Assembly (NCBI RefSeq): GCF_024345975.1
Contig: NZ_JAGQCD010000016.1
Span: forward strand, 1-64,000
Length of the DNA stretch: 64,000 bases
Direction: 5' to 3'
DNA from: Cyanobium sp. Cruz-8D1
GTDB lineage: Bacteria > Cyanobacteriota > Cyanobacteriia > PCC-6307 > Cyanobiaceae
Of the stretch, positions 1 through 6,838 are shown piece by piece; the first letter of the stretch is position 1; the number at the start of each line of letters is the position of its first letter. The notes under the pieces were generated by a model. It searched no databases. It was not told where the DNA came from and saw only the letters and a list, made by a program, of their open reading frames with translations. A program made the translations under genes and the position numbers.

Positions 1-47
1 ATCTCCGGCCAGCGGCCGTTGGCCGCAGCAATGGCATCAGAGGCCAT
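1..47 (-). CDS. N-terminal fragment, probable primase-type replication protein (cut by window edge)
   Basis: Ten bases after the stop of the small RHH gene an ATG opens a reading frame that leaves the window after 15 codons (MASDAIAAANGRWPE). A GRWPE-type segment is common near the start of plasmid and phage primases with a P4-alpha-like zinc/TOPRIM architecture, and the neighbours are replication genes. With so few residues the primase call is only a suggestion; the presence of a coupled downstream gene is better supported than its identity. Confidence 0.35.
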   Translation of the reverse strand, partial: MASDAIAAANGRWPE

Positions 48-57
48 GACGGATCGC

Positions 58-258
58 TCACCAGCCCTGGCTGAGGACCACGTCGCGTGGAGCGGATCCG
101 CGGTCTGAGGAAGCGAGCGCCTCGCTGCGGATGAAGCTATCCAGCACCTGGCGCAGGGCAGCTGAGCGGCTGAGGGAGCCGTGGCGCCTGCGGGCATCCA
201 GCCAGGCCAGCTGCTCGTGGGTGATCGAAATGCTCAACGGCATTGCGTAGTCAGACAT
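58..258 (-). CDS. small ribbon-helix-helix (CopG/Arc-like) DNA-binding protein
   Basis: A 66-residue protein. Residues 6-45 read as a ribbon-helix-helix fold: a short basic strand (LSISIT), a helix beginning HEQLAWLDARRR, a turn, and a second helix with SRSAALRQVLDSF, the last part being the characteristic RHH signature. Such proteins are autoregulators or plasmid/phage copy and expression regulators. It is transcribed away from the helicase gene, with a 100-bp shared control region, and sits just upstream of the truncated primase-like frame, so it may regulate the replication block. The specific target is unknown. Confidence 0.65.
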   Translation of the reverse strand: MSDYAMPLSISITHEQLAWLDARRRHGSLSRSAALRQVLDSFIRSEALASSDRGSAPRDVVLSQGW

Positions 259-280
259 CGGCGTTGTGCTCGCGAACTGC

Positions 281-286
281 AGCTTA
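281..286 (-). promoter_or_regulatory. -10-like box TAAGCT for the leftward RHH gene
   Basis: TAAGCT fits TANNNT and lies about 25 bp before the RHH start codon. The same hexamer (or TAGGCT, TAGGAT) precedes three other genes of the element. Confidence 0.35.
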
Positions 287-307
287 GTGGCCCAGGCCAG
301 CCCTCGT

Positions 308-338
308 TAGGCTGAGCCTGTTAAGGAGCATGGCTAGC
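308..338 (+). promoter_or_regulatory. promoter/operator upstream of the helicase gene (TAGGCT, GCTAGC)
   Basis: A -10-like TAGGCT at 308-313 is followed 19 bp later by the palindrome GCTAGC at 333-338. AGGCT-G-AGCCT (309-319) is also an inverted repeat over the -10. GCTAGC recurs in the promoters at 3098 and 3897, which suggests a common operator. Confidence 0.35.
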
Positions 339-364
339 GCCTGTCCTGACTGCCTGTGATCCCA

Positions 365-1795
365 ATGGCTCTAATCGTTCTGCGTGACTACCAGCAGCAG
401 CTGCTGGCCAATCTCCGCGCAGCTCTCAAGGTCCACCGCCGGGTCTGTGCCGTCATGCCCACCGGCGCAGGCAAGGGTCAGACCATCGGCGCCATCGTCC
501 GCGGCGCGGCCGGCAAGGGCCGGCGGGTGCTGGTGCTCGCCCACCGGGCTGAGCTGATCGAACAGCTCACGGGCACAGTGCGGGCCTGGGGGCTGGAGCC
601 GGATGTGATCGCGCCCGGCCAACGGCTGCAGGGCCGCCAGGTCGCCGTGGGCTCGGTGCAGACCGTGGCCCGGCGGCTGGAGCAGCTGCCACCGCCGGAT
701 CTGATCATTCAGGACGAGGCCCACCACCTGGTCGCCGGCAACGTCTGGGGCCGGATCATCGAGGCTTGGCCGAGCGCCTACCTGATCGGAAAAACTGCCA
801 CCCCCGAACGCCTCGATGGCAAGGGGCTGGGCGTGGAAGCCGGCGGCTATTTCGAGGCCCTGGTGCTGGGGCCCTCAGCGGCCTGGCTGGTGGAGCAGGG
901 CTGGCTGGCCCGGCCCAAGGTCTTCTCCTGGCCAGGAGCCCGCAACAGCAAGGGGCAGGGCCCCGAACTCCGCCGCCGCATGGGCGAGTTCGATCTGGAG
1001 CAGGCGGCACGCGCCTACGGGGACCGTGCCGCCATTGGCGATGCGGTGTCGCACTACCGCCGCCGGCTTCACCCGGGCACCGCCATCTGCTTTTGCTGCA
1101 CGATCGAGCATGCCGAACAGATGGCCGGCGCCTTCCGCGCTGCGGGAATCCGGGCCGCGGCGGTGAGCGGTGGTACGCCGGCCGAGGAGCGCAAACGCCT
1201 GATTGCCGGGCTCGGCACCGGCGAGGTTGAGGTGCTCAGCAGCTGCATGATCATTTCCGAGGGCACCGACATCCCCTCAGTCGGCGGCGCGATCTTGATG
1301 CGCCCTACCGCCAGCCTCTCGCTCTACCTGCAGATGGTCGGCCGGGCCCTGCGTCCCGCACTTGGGAAGAACGAGGCGGTGATCCTCGATCACGTCGGCA
1401 ACGCCCATCGCCACGGCCTGCCCACCGATGAGAGGGAGTGGAACCTGGCCGGCCGGCGCCGGCGGGAAGGGGTCTCGATTCCGATCAAGGAATGCCCGCT
1501 CTGCTTCTGCAGCTGTCCCAGCGCCGCACAGGTGTGCCCCGACTGCGGCCACCTGTTCCTCGCCGACGAGCGCGATGAGCAGCGCCGCGGGCTCCAGCAG
1601 CTGGAGGGCGAACTGGTTGAAATCACGGGGGCCGCCCGCCACCGGCCCAAACCCAATCAGCAGCAGAGGCCCCGCCGCACGCACCCGGCAGCCGGCTGCC
1701 GCACCTTCGAGGACCTGCTGCAGAGGGAGCAGGAACGTGGCTACAAGCCGGGCTGGGCCAGGCACGTCTGGGCTGCCCGCCAGCGCAGCGCTTAA
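365..1795 (+). CDS. DEAD/DEAH-box superfamily 2 helicase with C-terminal zinc ribbon
   Basis: A phage/plasmid-type SF2 helicase of about 476 residues. An RDYQ Q-like motif near the N-terminus is followed by the Walker A segment PTGAGKG (about residues 32-38), a Walker B DEAH (about 117-120), and motif VI QMVGRALRP in the second RecA-like domain. Near residue 380 a CPLC...CPDCGHLF pair forms a C4 zinc ribbon, common in phage-borne helicases. It probably unwinds DNA during replication or recombination of the element. ATG at 365 was chosen over the in-frame GTG at 356. The stop overlaps the stop of the convergent vapC gene in a shared TTAA. Confidence 0.85.
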   Translation: MALIVLRDYQQQLLANLRAALKVHRRVCAVMPTGAGKGQTIGAIVRGAAGKGRRVLVLAHRAELIEQLTGTVRAWGLEPDVIAPGQRLQGRQVAVGSVQTVARRLEQLPPPDLIIQDEAHHLVAGNVWGRIIEAWPSAYLIGKTATPERLDGKGLGVEAGGYFEALVLGPSAAWLVEQGWLARPKVFSWPGARNSKGQGPELRRRMGEFDLEQAARAYGDRAAIGDAVSHYRRRLHPGTAICFCCTIEHAEQMAGAFRAAGIRAAAVSGGTPAEERKRLIAGLGTGEVEVLSSCMIISEGTDIPSVGGAILMRPTASLSLYLQMVGRALRPALGKNEAVILDHVGNAHRHGLPTDEREWNLAGRRRREGVSIPIKECPLCFCSCPSAAQVCPDCGHLFLADERDEQRRGLQQLEGELVEITGAARHRPKPNQQQRPRRTHPAAGCRTFEDLLQREQERGYKPGWARHVWAARQRSA

Positions 1796-2238
1796 TGAAT
1801 GACTGGCTTGCCGTCTACTCCAAGGAGTTCAGCTTCCAGACCCAGCTGTTGGGCCGCGGCCACAAACGGAGCATCCAGGCTGCAGAGGGTGGCGCCACGG
1901 CCGCTGGCAATGGCCAGGTGCAGGGCATCGGCCGCTCGCAGGGTCGTGCTCCAGCCGCGCAGGCAGGCGTTGGCATTGCGGAAGTCCTGCGGCTCCAGTT
2001 CCAGCACCAGCAGGCCCGGCGCCAGGCTGCGTTCAAAACCCTGCAGCACCGCTTCGGCTTGTGACTGGCTCAGGGCCTTGGTCCGCACCTTCAGGCCGAG
2101 GGCGGAATGGAGCTCGGTGACACTCCAGGAGCTGATCGCCAGCGGGGCACTGGCCTTAGCCAGAAATGCCGCCGCCGTGGACGAATGCACTTCCGGCGTC
2201 AGTACCGCCAGCAGCACACAGGTGTCGATGTAGAGCAT
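1792..2238 (-). CDS. PIN-domain ribonuclease toxin (VapC family)
   Basis: A 148-residue PIN protein. The acidic residues expected of the metal site are visible: Asp in YIDTCVLL (residue 5), Glu in VTELHSAL (about 42), and Asp residues in RAADALHLAIA (about 103) and CSLDAPF (about 119). VapC proteins cleave RNA, often initiator tRNA, and are held inactive by the cognate antitoxin. The start overlaps the stop of the upstream antitoxin by one base (TGATG), so the two are co-translated. It is carried inside the mobile element, convergent with the helicase, and may stabilise the element in the host. Confidence 0.85.
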   Translation of the reverse strand: MLYIDTCVLLAVLTPEVHSSTAAAFLAKASAPLAISSWSVTELHSALGLKVRTKALSQSQAEAVLQGFERSLAPGLLVLELEPQDFRNANACLRGWSTTLRAADALHLAIASGRGATLCSLDAPFVAAAQQLGLEAELLGVDGKPVIH

Positions 2239-2474
2239 CAGGCGCCGGGCTCATCCCGCAACGCGCGCATGGTCTCCACGCCGCTGGTCGGCTGCTCGGG
2301 CAACGAGTCACGCAGGGCTGCGAGCTGGGGCAGCAGATCACGCACGCTGCAGCGTGGCACCAGCTCGGCGATGGCCTTGCCGCGCCGGGTGATCACCACC
2401 GCCTGGCCAGCCTCCACCGCATCCAGAAGGCTGGAGAGCTGGGTCTTGGCTTCCGCCACCGTCACCTGCACCAT
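2238..2474 (-). CDS. Phd/YefM-type antitoxin of the PIN toxin
   Basis: A 78-residue protein beginning MVQVTVAEAKTQLSSLL, followed by a GQAVVITRRGKAIAELVP segment. Both parts match the Phd/YefM fold that binds DNA with its N-terminus. The C-terminal third (about residues 45-78) is the likely toxin-binding tail. It lies first in a two-gene operon with the vapC-like gene and shares the TGATG overlap. Antitoxins of this class usually repress their own promoter, but no clear TGTACA-type operator is seen just upstream here. Confidence 0.85.
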   Translation of the reverse strand: MVQVTVAEAKTQLSSLLDAVEAGQAVVITRRGKAIAELVPRCSVRDLLPQLAALRDSLPEQPTSGVETMRALRDEPGA

Positions 2475-2534
2475 GGCCGTTGACCATCTGGATGACCAAC
2501 TCTAGGCCGAGCTTGCAGCCCGGCAACAGGAGGC

Positions 2535-2912
2535 ATGGCCTCCTCCCCCAGCGAACACGAGATCCAGCAGCGCATCCGCCTGGCCTGCGGCCGCGGGCCG
2601 GTGCGGCTCTGGCGGAACAACACCGGCGCCCTGGTCGACCAGCAGGGGCGCTTCGTGCGCTTTGGGCTGTGCAAGGGCAGCAGCGACCTGATCGGCCTGC
2701 GCTCACTGGAGATCACGCCAGAGATGGTCGGCCAGCGGGTTGCCCAGTTCGTTGCCCTGGAGGTCAAGACCGCCAGCGGGGTCGTCAGTTCTGAACAGCG
2801 GGCCTTTCTGCAGCTCGTGCAGCAGCTCGGCGGGGTGGCAGCCGTCTGCCGGTCAATCGAGCAGGCCCAGGCTGTTCTGGACCTCGGTCCCGCGGGAGGG
2901 CCAGGCGCATGA
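2535..2912 (+). CDS. VRR-NUC domain nuclease
   Basis: A 125-residue protein with the compact VRR-NUC (PD-(D/E)XK-like) core: an N-terminal EHEIQQRIR helix with Glu, a KGSSDLIGL loop carrying the catalytic Asp (about residue 56), FVALEVKTASG with the Glu-x-Lys pair (about 78-80), and SSEQRAFLQLV after it. Phage members act as structure-specific or Holliday-junction nucleases. It starts 60 bp after the antitoxin start on the opposite strand. Its stop overlaps the next small gene as ATGA, so they are coupled. Confidence 0.85.
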   Translation: MASSPSEHEIQQRIRLACGRGPVRLWRNNTGALVDQQGRFVRFGLCKGSSDLIGLRSLEITPEMVGQRVAQFVALEVKTASGVVSSEQRAFLQLVQQLGGVAAVCRSIEQAQAVLDLGPAGGPGA

Positions 2913-3088
2913 AGCGGCCGGAGTTGCGGCGGCAGCTGCAGGCCCTGGCCCGCCGCCATCCAGGCCTCCACCCCTACACGCTGGCCCTGCGCTTCCAGGC
3001 CCAGACGGGCCGGGTGCTCACCGGCCAGCAGGTCAAACAGCTCTTGGCCGAGCCAGGAAACGACCGAGACCAGCCTGCCAAGCTGTAA
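2909..3088 (+). CDS. 59-residue basic protein of unknown function
   Basis: This frame opens with ATGA overlapping the VRR-NUC stop and encodes 59 residues rich in Arg, Leu and Gln, starting MKRPELRRQLQALARRHPGL and ending in TAA. A predicted N-terminal basic helix and the phrase GRVLTGQQVKQLLAE suggest a small helical DNA- or protein-binding factor. I do not recognise the family. Translational coupling with the nuclease is the main evidence that it is real. Confidence 0.55.
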   Translation: MKRPELRRQLQALARRHPGLHPYTLALRFQAQTGRVLTGQQVKQLLAEPGNDRDQPAKL

Positions 3089-3097
3089 CAAGCTATG

Positions 3098-3125
3098 GCT
3101 AGCAGTGCCAAGCAGCGCTTAGGAT
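3098..3125 (+). promoter_or_regulatory. promoter of the HTH gene with GCTAGC over the -35 position
   Basis: GCTAGC (3098-3103) sits where a -35 box would be relative to TAGGAT (3120-3125). The -10 ends only 6 bp before the ATG at 3132, so the transcript may be leaderless or nearly so. Confidence 0.4.
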
Positions 3126-3131
3126 CGGGCT

Positions 3132-3827
3132 ATGGCACAAGCAAAGAAGCCCGTCAAGCGCACCTATCAGGCCGTTCTGGACTGGCAGGACGAGTCCCGC
3201 CGAGCCTTCGGGAAGATGCTGCTCAACTGGCGCCGCCGCAATGGCTGGACCCAGTACACCGCCTGCGAGTGGGGTGCGGAAGCCGAGTTTGAGGTGATCT
3301 CCTACGGCAACCTCTCGGTGATCGAGCAGGGCAAGGCCGGTGAGCTGCGCCAGAAGGCCTTCTTCCAGCTCGAGGAGCTCAACCGTCGCCTGGCGGAGAA
3401 GGACTGGGGACCGGTCAAGTCCCAGCGGTTGAAGGACCAGCTGAAGAATGCGGAGCCCCTGCGCGGCGATGACGACAAGCTCTGGGATGCCGTGGACTTC
3501 TGGAGCTGCTACATCGGCTATGTGCCGGTGCCGAGCACCTATCAAACCGCTCCGGCACCGACACTGACTGCCAAGCGAGCGGAGGAGCTCTGTCAGAAGT
3601 GGCGGCAGCACGTGCGCCGAGTCATCAAAGAGCGCGGTTTTGATGTCACCGAGGCTCTGGAGCTGTTGGAGGCCAGCGTTCCATCGGAGCACCAGAAGCG
3701 ATTCCGCGAGGTGTTGGCTGTGGATGACTACAGCCCGGCAGAGCTCTCCCAGCTGTGGCTGGAGGGGGAGTACTTCATGCCCGAAAAGTGGATCATCCTC
3801 TGGGACGAAGAAAATCCAATCATTTAG
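3132..3827 (+). CDS. HTH (XRE-like) regulator with unknown C-terminal region
   Basis: A 231-residue protein. Residues 25-75 resemble a lambda-repressor-like HTH with an unusually long inserted loop: FGKMLLNWRRRNGWTQ, then SYGNLSVIEQGKAGELRQKAF. The rest is helical with many Trp and Glu residues and no family I can name. It has its own promoter and sits between the two halves of the plus-strand replication block, so it is the best candidate to bind the GCTAGC sites found near it. Function as repressor or activator is inference. Confidence 0.5.
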   Translation: MAQAKKPVKRTYQAVLDWQDESRRAFGKMLLNWRRRNGWTQYTACEWGAEAEFEVISYGNLSVIEQGKAGELRQKAFFQLEELNRRLAEKDWGPVKSQRLKDQLKNAEPLRGDDDKLWDAVDFWSCYIGYVPVPSTYQTAPAPTLTAKRAEELCQKWRQHVRRVIKERGFDVTEALELLEASVPSEHQKRFREVLAVDDYSPAELSQLWLEGEYFMPEKWIILWDEENPII

Positions 3828-3887
3828 GCCCGCCAAGCACCCCTGACATGGCGACCAGGACGAACCCGAGCCGGGTCAGGGTTGCGC

Positions 3888-3911
3888 CTAGCGTCAGCTA
3901 GCCGCTAAGCT
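3888..3911 (+). promoter_or_regulatory. promoter/operator of the six-gene operon (CTAGC, GCTAGC, TAAGCT)
   Basis: CTAGC (3888-3892) and the full palindrome GCTAGC (3897-3902) abut a -10-like TAAGCT (3906-3911). The first gene starts at 3947. The arrangement repeats elements seen at 333-338 and 3098-3103. Confidence 0.4.
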
Positions 3912-3946
3912 CAGGCCAGCGGGCACAAGCCCGGCTCTCAGTTGCC

Positions 3947-4672
3947 ATGACGCAATCCCCCGCACGCGCAGGCGTGCCACCCGACGCTCTCGAGCTGCTC
4001 GGCGAAAAAGGCGGCGCCGAGCGCGCGCTCACCGCCGCCCTGGCCTCCTTTCAGGAGCAGGTGCAGGCCGTTCCATCCCTTGATCTGGCTGCCGTGGTCG
4101 AAGCAGCCAAGCCAGCTTTCGCTTCTGGCATTGCCTTCAGCGCCCAGCTGGTCGACGTCCGCGGCCGCCACAAGTTGCGCGTCATCGTGATGCACGCCGG
4201 CGGCGCAGAGGTCACCAGCGAGGAGTGGGCCGACGAGGTCGACGACTTGCTGCAGGCCGCCGGCTGGATGCTGGCCATGCTGCTGGGCATTCCCTTGGCC
4301 AAGCAGGCTCGGCCTGTAGAGGCTGAGATAGCAGGGGCAAAGAGCCTCGTAGTCGTCGGGACTCCCGATACAGCGGCTGGGCCTGGGTCCAGCAAAGAGG
4401 AAGACACGGCTCCAGTGGTTGACGGCGATGTCGCTCTGGAGCCGCTCACGCCCCAGGAGATCGAGGCCACCCACCAGCGAATCCTCGCCCTGCCGCAGGC
4501 CGCTCGCCAGGCGCTGACCAAGGCCTTCCGCGAGCACTTCCAGGTGCCGCGCAATGCCCGCTCGATTGGCGACCGGATCACCCAGCACCAGCACGCCGCC
4601 TTCATCGATCACTTCCTTGAGGAGTGCGAAGAACAAGGCCGGGGTGGCGCCGCGGCGCCGGTGGCGCCATGA
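3947..4672 (+). CDS. unknown protein, first gene of the element's coupled operon
   Basis: A 241-residue protein that I cannot place in a family. Residues 1-125 form an alpha/beta-looking region with a KLRVIVMHAGGAEV strand segment. Residues about 130-165 are low-complexity and acidic, probably a linker. Residues 165-230 are a helical module beginning LTPQEIEATHQRILALP. The position ahead of RHH, ssDNA-binding and KilA-N genes suggests a replication or recombination accessory role. The last codons overlap the next gene as ATGA. Confidence 0.6.
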   Translation: MTQSPARAGVPPDALELLGEKGGAERALTAALASFQEQVQAVPSLDLAAVVEAAKPAFASGIAFSAQLVDVRGRHKLRVIVMHAGGAEVTSEEWADEVDDLLQAAGWMLAMLLGIPLAKQARPVEAEIAGAKSLVVVGTPDTAAGPGSSKEEDTAPVVDGDVALEPLTPQEIEATHQRILALPQAARQALTKAFREHFQVPRNARSIGDRITQHQHAAFIDHFLEECEEQGRGGAAAPVAP

Positions 4673-4905
4673 AAGGCCTTCGTCGCTACGGCGAGCAGCC
4701 CCGCTCCCAGGCCGGCCGCCATTTCATCCAGACCCAGGTGCGCACCGACGTCTACCTGCGAGTCCGCGAGGTGATGGAGCGCCACAACCTCTCGGCCAGC
4801 GGAGCGGTGCATCACCTGCTGCGCGAGCGCTTTGGCCTGCCGCCCCTTCCCCCTTTCGATCAACAGCCCAATTCCACCGTTCACCCCGATTCATCCCATG
4901 GCTAA
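4669..4905 (+). CDS. small ribbon-helix-helix-like protein
   Basis: A 78-residue protein. The true start is the ATG at 4669 that overlaps the previous stop (ATGA), not the longer frame at 4624. Residues 18-55 contain FIQTQVRTDVYLRVREVMER followed by SASGAVHHLLRERFG, which fits a strand-helix-helix DNA-binding fold. The C-terminus is Pro-rich and overlaps the start of the ssDNA-binding protein by 8 bases. It may regulate the operon or help assemble it on DNA. Confidence 0.6.
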   Translation: MKGLRRYGEQPRSQAGRHFIQTQVRTDVYLRVREVMERHNLSASGAVHHLLRERFGLPPLPPFDQQPNSTVHPDSSHG

Positions 4906-5491
4906 GGACATCTTCCGCACGCCCCTCGCCGAAGTGCGCTGGGCCCACCTGATCACCCCAAGACACCAGCTCGACAAGAGCAAACCCAAGGCCTGGACCG
5001 CCGATCTGCTGCTGCCAAACAGCGATGAGAAGGCCCAGTCCTTCCTGCTGGCGATGGAGGACCAGTTCATCGCCCTGCACGGCAGCCGCAAGCGTCGTGC
5101 CGAGAAGGGCTTCCCCTGGAAGCCCGACAAGGAGAAGCCCAGCGAGATCACGGTGGTGCGCTTCAAGGTGCCGCAGTTCCAGCGGCGCGACGGCTCCCTC
5201 TCCGAGGGGCCCCGCATTGTTGATGCCAAGAAGCAGCCCTGGGATGGGGCTGCCATCGGCAACGGCTCGAAGGTGATCGTTGCCTTCGACATCTACGACT
5301 GGGATGGCGAAAACGGCTGCGGCATGACCTTCCAACCCCGTGCCGTCCAGGTCGTGGACTTCGTGCCCTACGAGCAGGTCGACCCCACCGATGGATTCGA
5401 CGAGCTGGATGGGTACACCACGGGTCGTGGCTCCGATGACGGAACCGCGAGCGGTTGGGCCGTCGATGACGACGACGAGGCCCCCTTCTGA
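4898..5491 (+). CDS. single-stranded DNA-binding protein (DUF2815 type)
   Basis: A 197-residue protein starting MAKDIFRTPLAEVRWAHL. The body has the beta-rich OB-fold pattern of the DUF2815/phage gp2.5-like ssDNA-binding proteins, for example AWTADLLLPNSDEKAQSF and GNGSKVIVAFDIYDW. It ends in an acidic tail closing in DDDDEAPF, the kind of tip that recruits replication partners in SSB proteins. The start at 4898 fits the family better than the upstream in-frame ATG at 4832. It probably coats ssDNA during element replication. Its stop shares one base with the next start (TGATG). Confidence 0.75.
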   Translation: MAKDIFRTPLAEVRWAHLITPRHQLDKSKPKAWTADLLLPNSDEKAQSFLLAMEDQFIALHGSRKRRAEKGFPWKPDKEKPSEITVVRFKVPQFQRRDGSLSEGPRIVDAKKQPWDGAAIGNGSKVIVAFDIYDWDGENGCGMTFQPRAVQVVDFVPYEQVDPTDGFDELDGYTTGRGSDDGTASGWAVDDDDEAPF

Positions 5492-5772
5492 TGGGCTCGC
5501 CGTACGTCACCAGCAGCCGGGGCGGTGGGCGCCGCCCCCAGCTGCCGGCCTTCTGCCGCACACGCCGGCCCACCACCGTCGCGGTCACAGCCAGCAGCCT
5601 CGTTGGGTTGCGTGGCCTGGTGCTGCTGGGGCTCCTCTTTCAGCTCAGCACCCTGCTGCTCGTGATCGCCGGGCCCGTGCCGCCGCGGCCCGTGATCAGC
5701 ACCAACACCGCCTTTCGCTCCGCCGTCGCCGATGCCGGTGGGAGTTCAGCCAAACCGCTGTCAGACCGATGA
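5491..5772 (+). CDS. small single-span membrane protein, unknown
   Basis: A 93-residue protein translationally coupled on both sides (TGATG with the SSB gene, ATGA with the KilA-N gene). Residues 1-33 are basic; residues about 36-61 form one hydrophobic segment (SLVGLRGLVLLGLLFQLSTL and onward) followed by a short polar tail. A membrane protein in the middle of a DNA-replication operon is unusual. Options include a holin-like, anchoring or superinfection-exclusion role. No family was recognised. Confidence 0.5.
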   Translation: MGSPYVTSSRGGGRRPQLPAFCRTRRPTTVAVTASSLVGLRGLVLLGLLFQLSTLLLVIAGPVPPRPVISTNTAFRSAVADAGGSSAKPLSDR

Positions 5773-6575
5773 ACACCACAACCACCGGCTCCTTTCCTGT
5801 CAGTCCTCTCGCCTCGATGGATCACCCCGCTCTGGTTTCCCGTTCCTGGAACGGCACGCCGATCTCTCGGCGCACCACCGATGGCTACGTCAATGCGACG
5901 GCCATGTGCAAAGCCAATGGCAAGCGGTGGAAGGACTATCGCGAGTCCGACCGGTGCCAGCTGTATCTGGATGCCTTGGAAAGCGTGGCCGGAATTTCCG
6001 TCCACGCCCTCGTTGAGTCCCGATCAGGCGGTGCCGGCGGCGGCGGCACCTGGGTCCATCCCCAGGTCGCGGTCGACCTGGCTCGCTGGATCAGCGCGCC
6101 GTTTGCGGTGTGGATGGACGGCTGGTTCCTGGACAGCGTCCAGCAGGCTCACCCGGCTCCTGTGGAAACACCCGCACCTCGGCTTAGGGAGGCCGAGGTG
6201 ATCGCCCTGGTGGAGCGAAGCATTGGCTTGTTCGAGCGGCTGGGCGGGCTGGATCAGCGGGATCAGCTCCTGTTCAAGGACATCGTCCGCAGCAACGTGC
6301 TGACCGCCAGTGCTGGGTTGCTGCCCGGTGCGCCGACTGACGAGGAGCTCACCTTGGGAGATGCCTGGTTGGAGGTGTTCCAGCAAGCGCTGCCGCGCAA
6401 GCAGTTCTGCGCAGCCGGCAAGCTCGTGGCCAGGGCTTACCGCGAGGAGTTCGGCGAAGAACCTCCTTGCCGCCAACAGTTTGTGGATGGGGCACCGCGC
6501 CAGGTCAAGAGCTATCGCCGCTCCTGGTTGATCAAGACCCTCCAGCGCATCCGCGCCCAGCTGGGGGGAGCCTGA
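5769..6575 (+). CDS. KilA-N domain protein
   Basis: A 268-residue protein. ATG at 5769 overlaps the previous stop, so the much longer frame upstream is not used. Residues about 20-120 are a KilA-N domain: SRSWNGTPISRRTTDGYVNA, the KANGKRWKDY segment, and GGTWVHPQVAVDLARWISAP near its end, then FAVWMDGW. KilA-N is a phage/viral DNA-binding domain related to APSES. The C-terminal 140 residues are helical and may carry an effector or multimer role. It belongs to the same coupled operon as the SSB. Confidence 0.85.
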   Translation: MNTTTTGSFPVSPLASMDHPALVSRSWNGTPISRRTTDGYVNATAMCKANGKRWKDYRESDRCQLYLDALESVAGISVHALVESRSGGAGGGGTWVHPQVAVDLARWISAPFAVWMDGWFLDSVQQAHPAPVETPAPRLREAEVIALVERSIGLFERLGGLDQRDQLLFKDIVRSNVLTASAGLLPGAPTDEELTLGDAWLEVFQQALPRKQFCAAGKLVARAYREEFGEEPPCRQQFVDGAPRQVKSYRRSWLIKTLQRIRAQLGGA

Positions 6576-6811
6576 TGGACACCGCCACAACGCCCACCCG
6601 CCAGCGGGTCTGGGTCACAACGGCAGAAGCCTGCGCTGCCCTGGGGATGAGCCGCGAAACCCTCCGCCAGCTGCGGCTGCGGGGGGTGCTCACCCCGGGC
6701 AAGCACTACCGCCGCTGGGGCTGCACCCAGGGCCGGGGGCCGCTGCAGTGGCACCTGGAAAACGTGGAGGCCACGATCACTGGCTGGAGCCGGCGCCATC
6801 TGCGGTTCTGA
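6575..6811 (+). CDS. excisionase-like (MerR-type HTH) protein
   Basis: A 78-residue protein starting at the ATG in TGATG after the KilA-N gene. WVTTAEACAALGMSRETLRQ is a winged-helix/MerR-like recognition motif as in excisionases, followed by GKHYRRWG and a WHLENVEATI tail. It could be the recombination directionality factor for the element's integrase, although it is not next to the integrase gene. It is the last gene of the plus-strand operon. Confidence 0.6.
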   Translation: MDTATTPTRQRVWVTTAEACAALGMSRETLRQLRLRGVLTPGKHYRRWGCTQGRGPLQWHLENVEATITGWSRRHLRF

Positions 6812-6838
6812 CGCTGCAAAGGGGCGGAGGACACCAGC

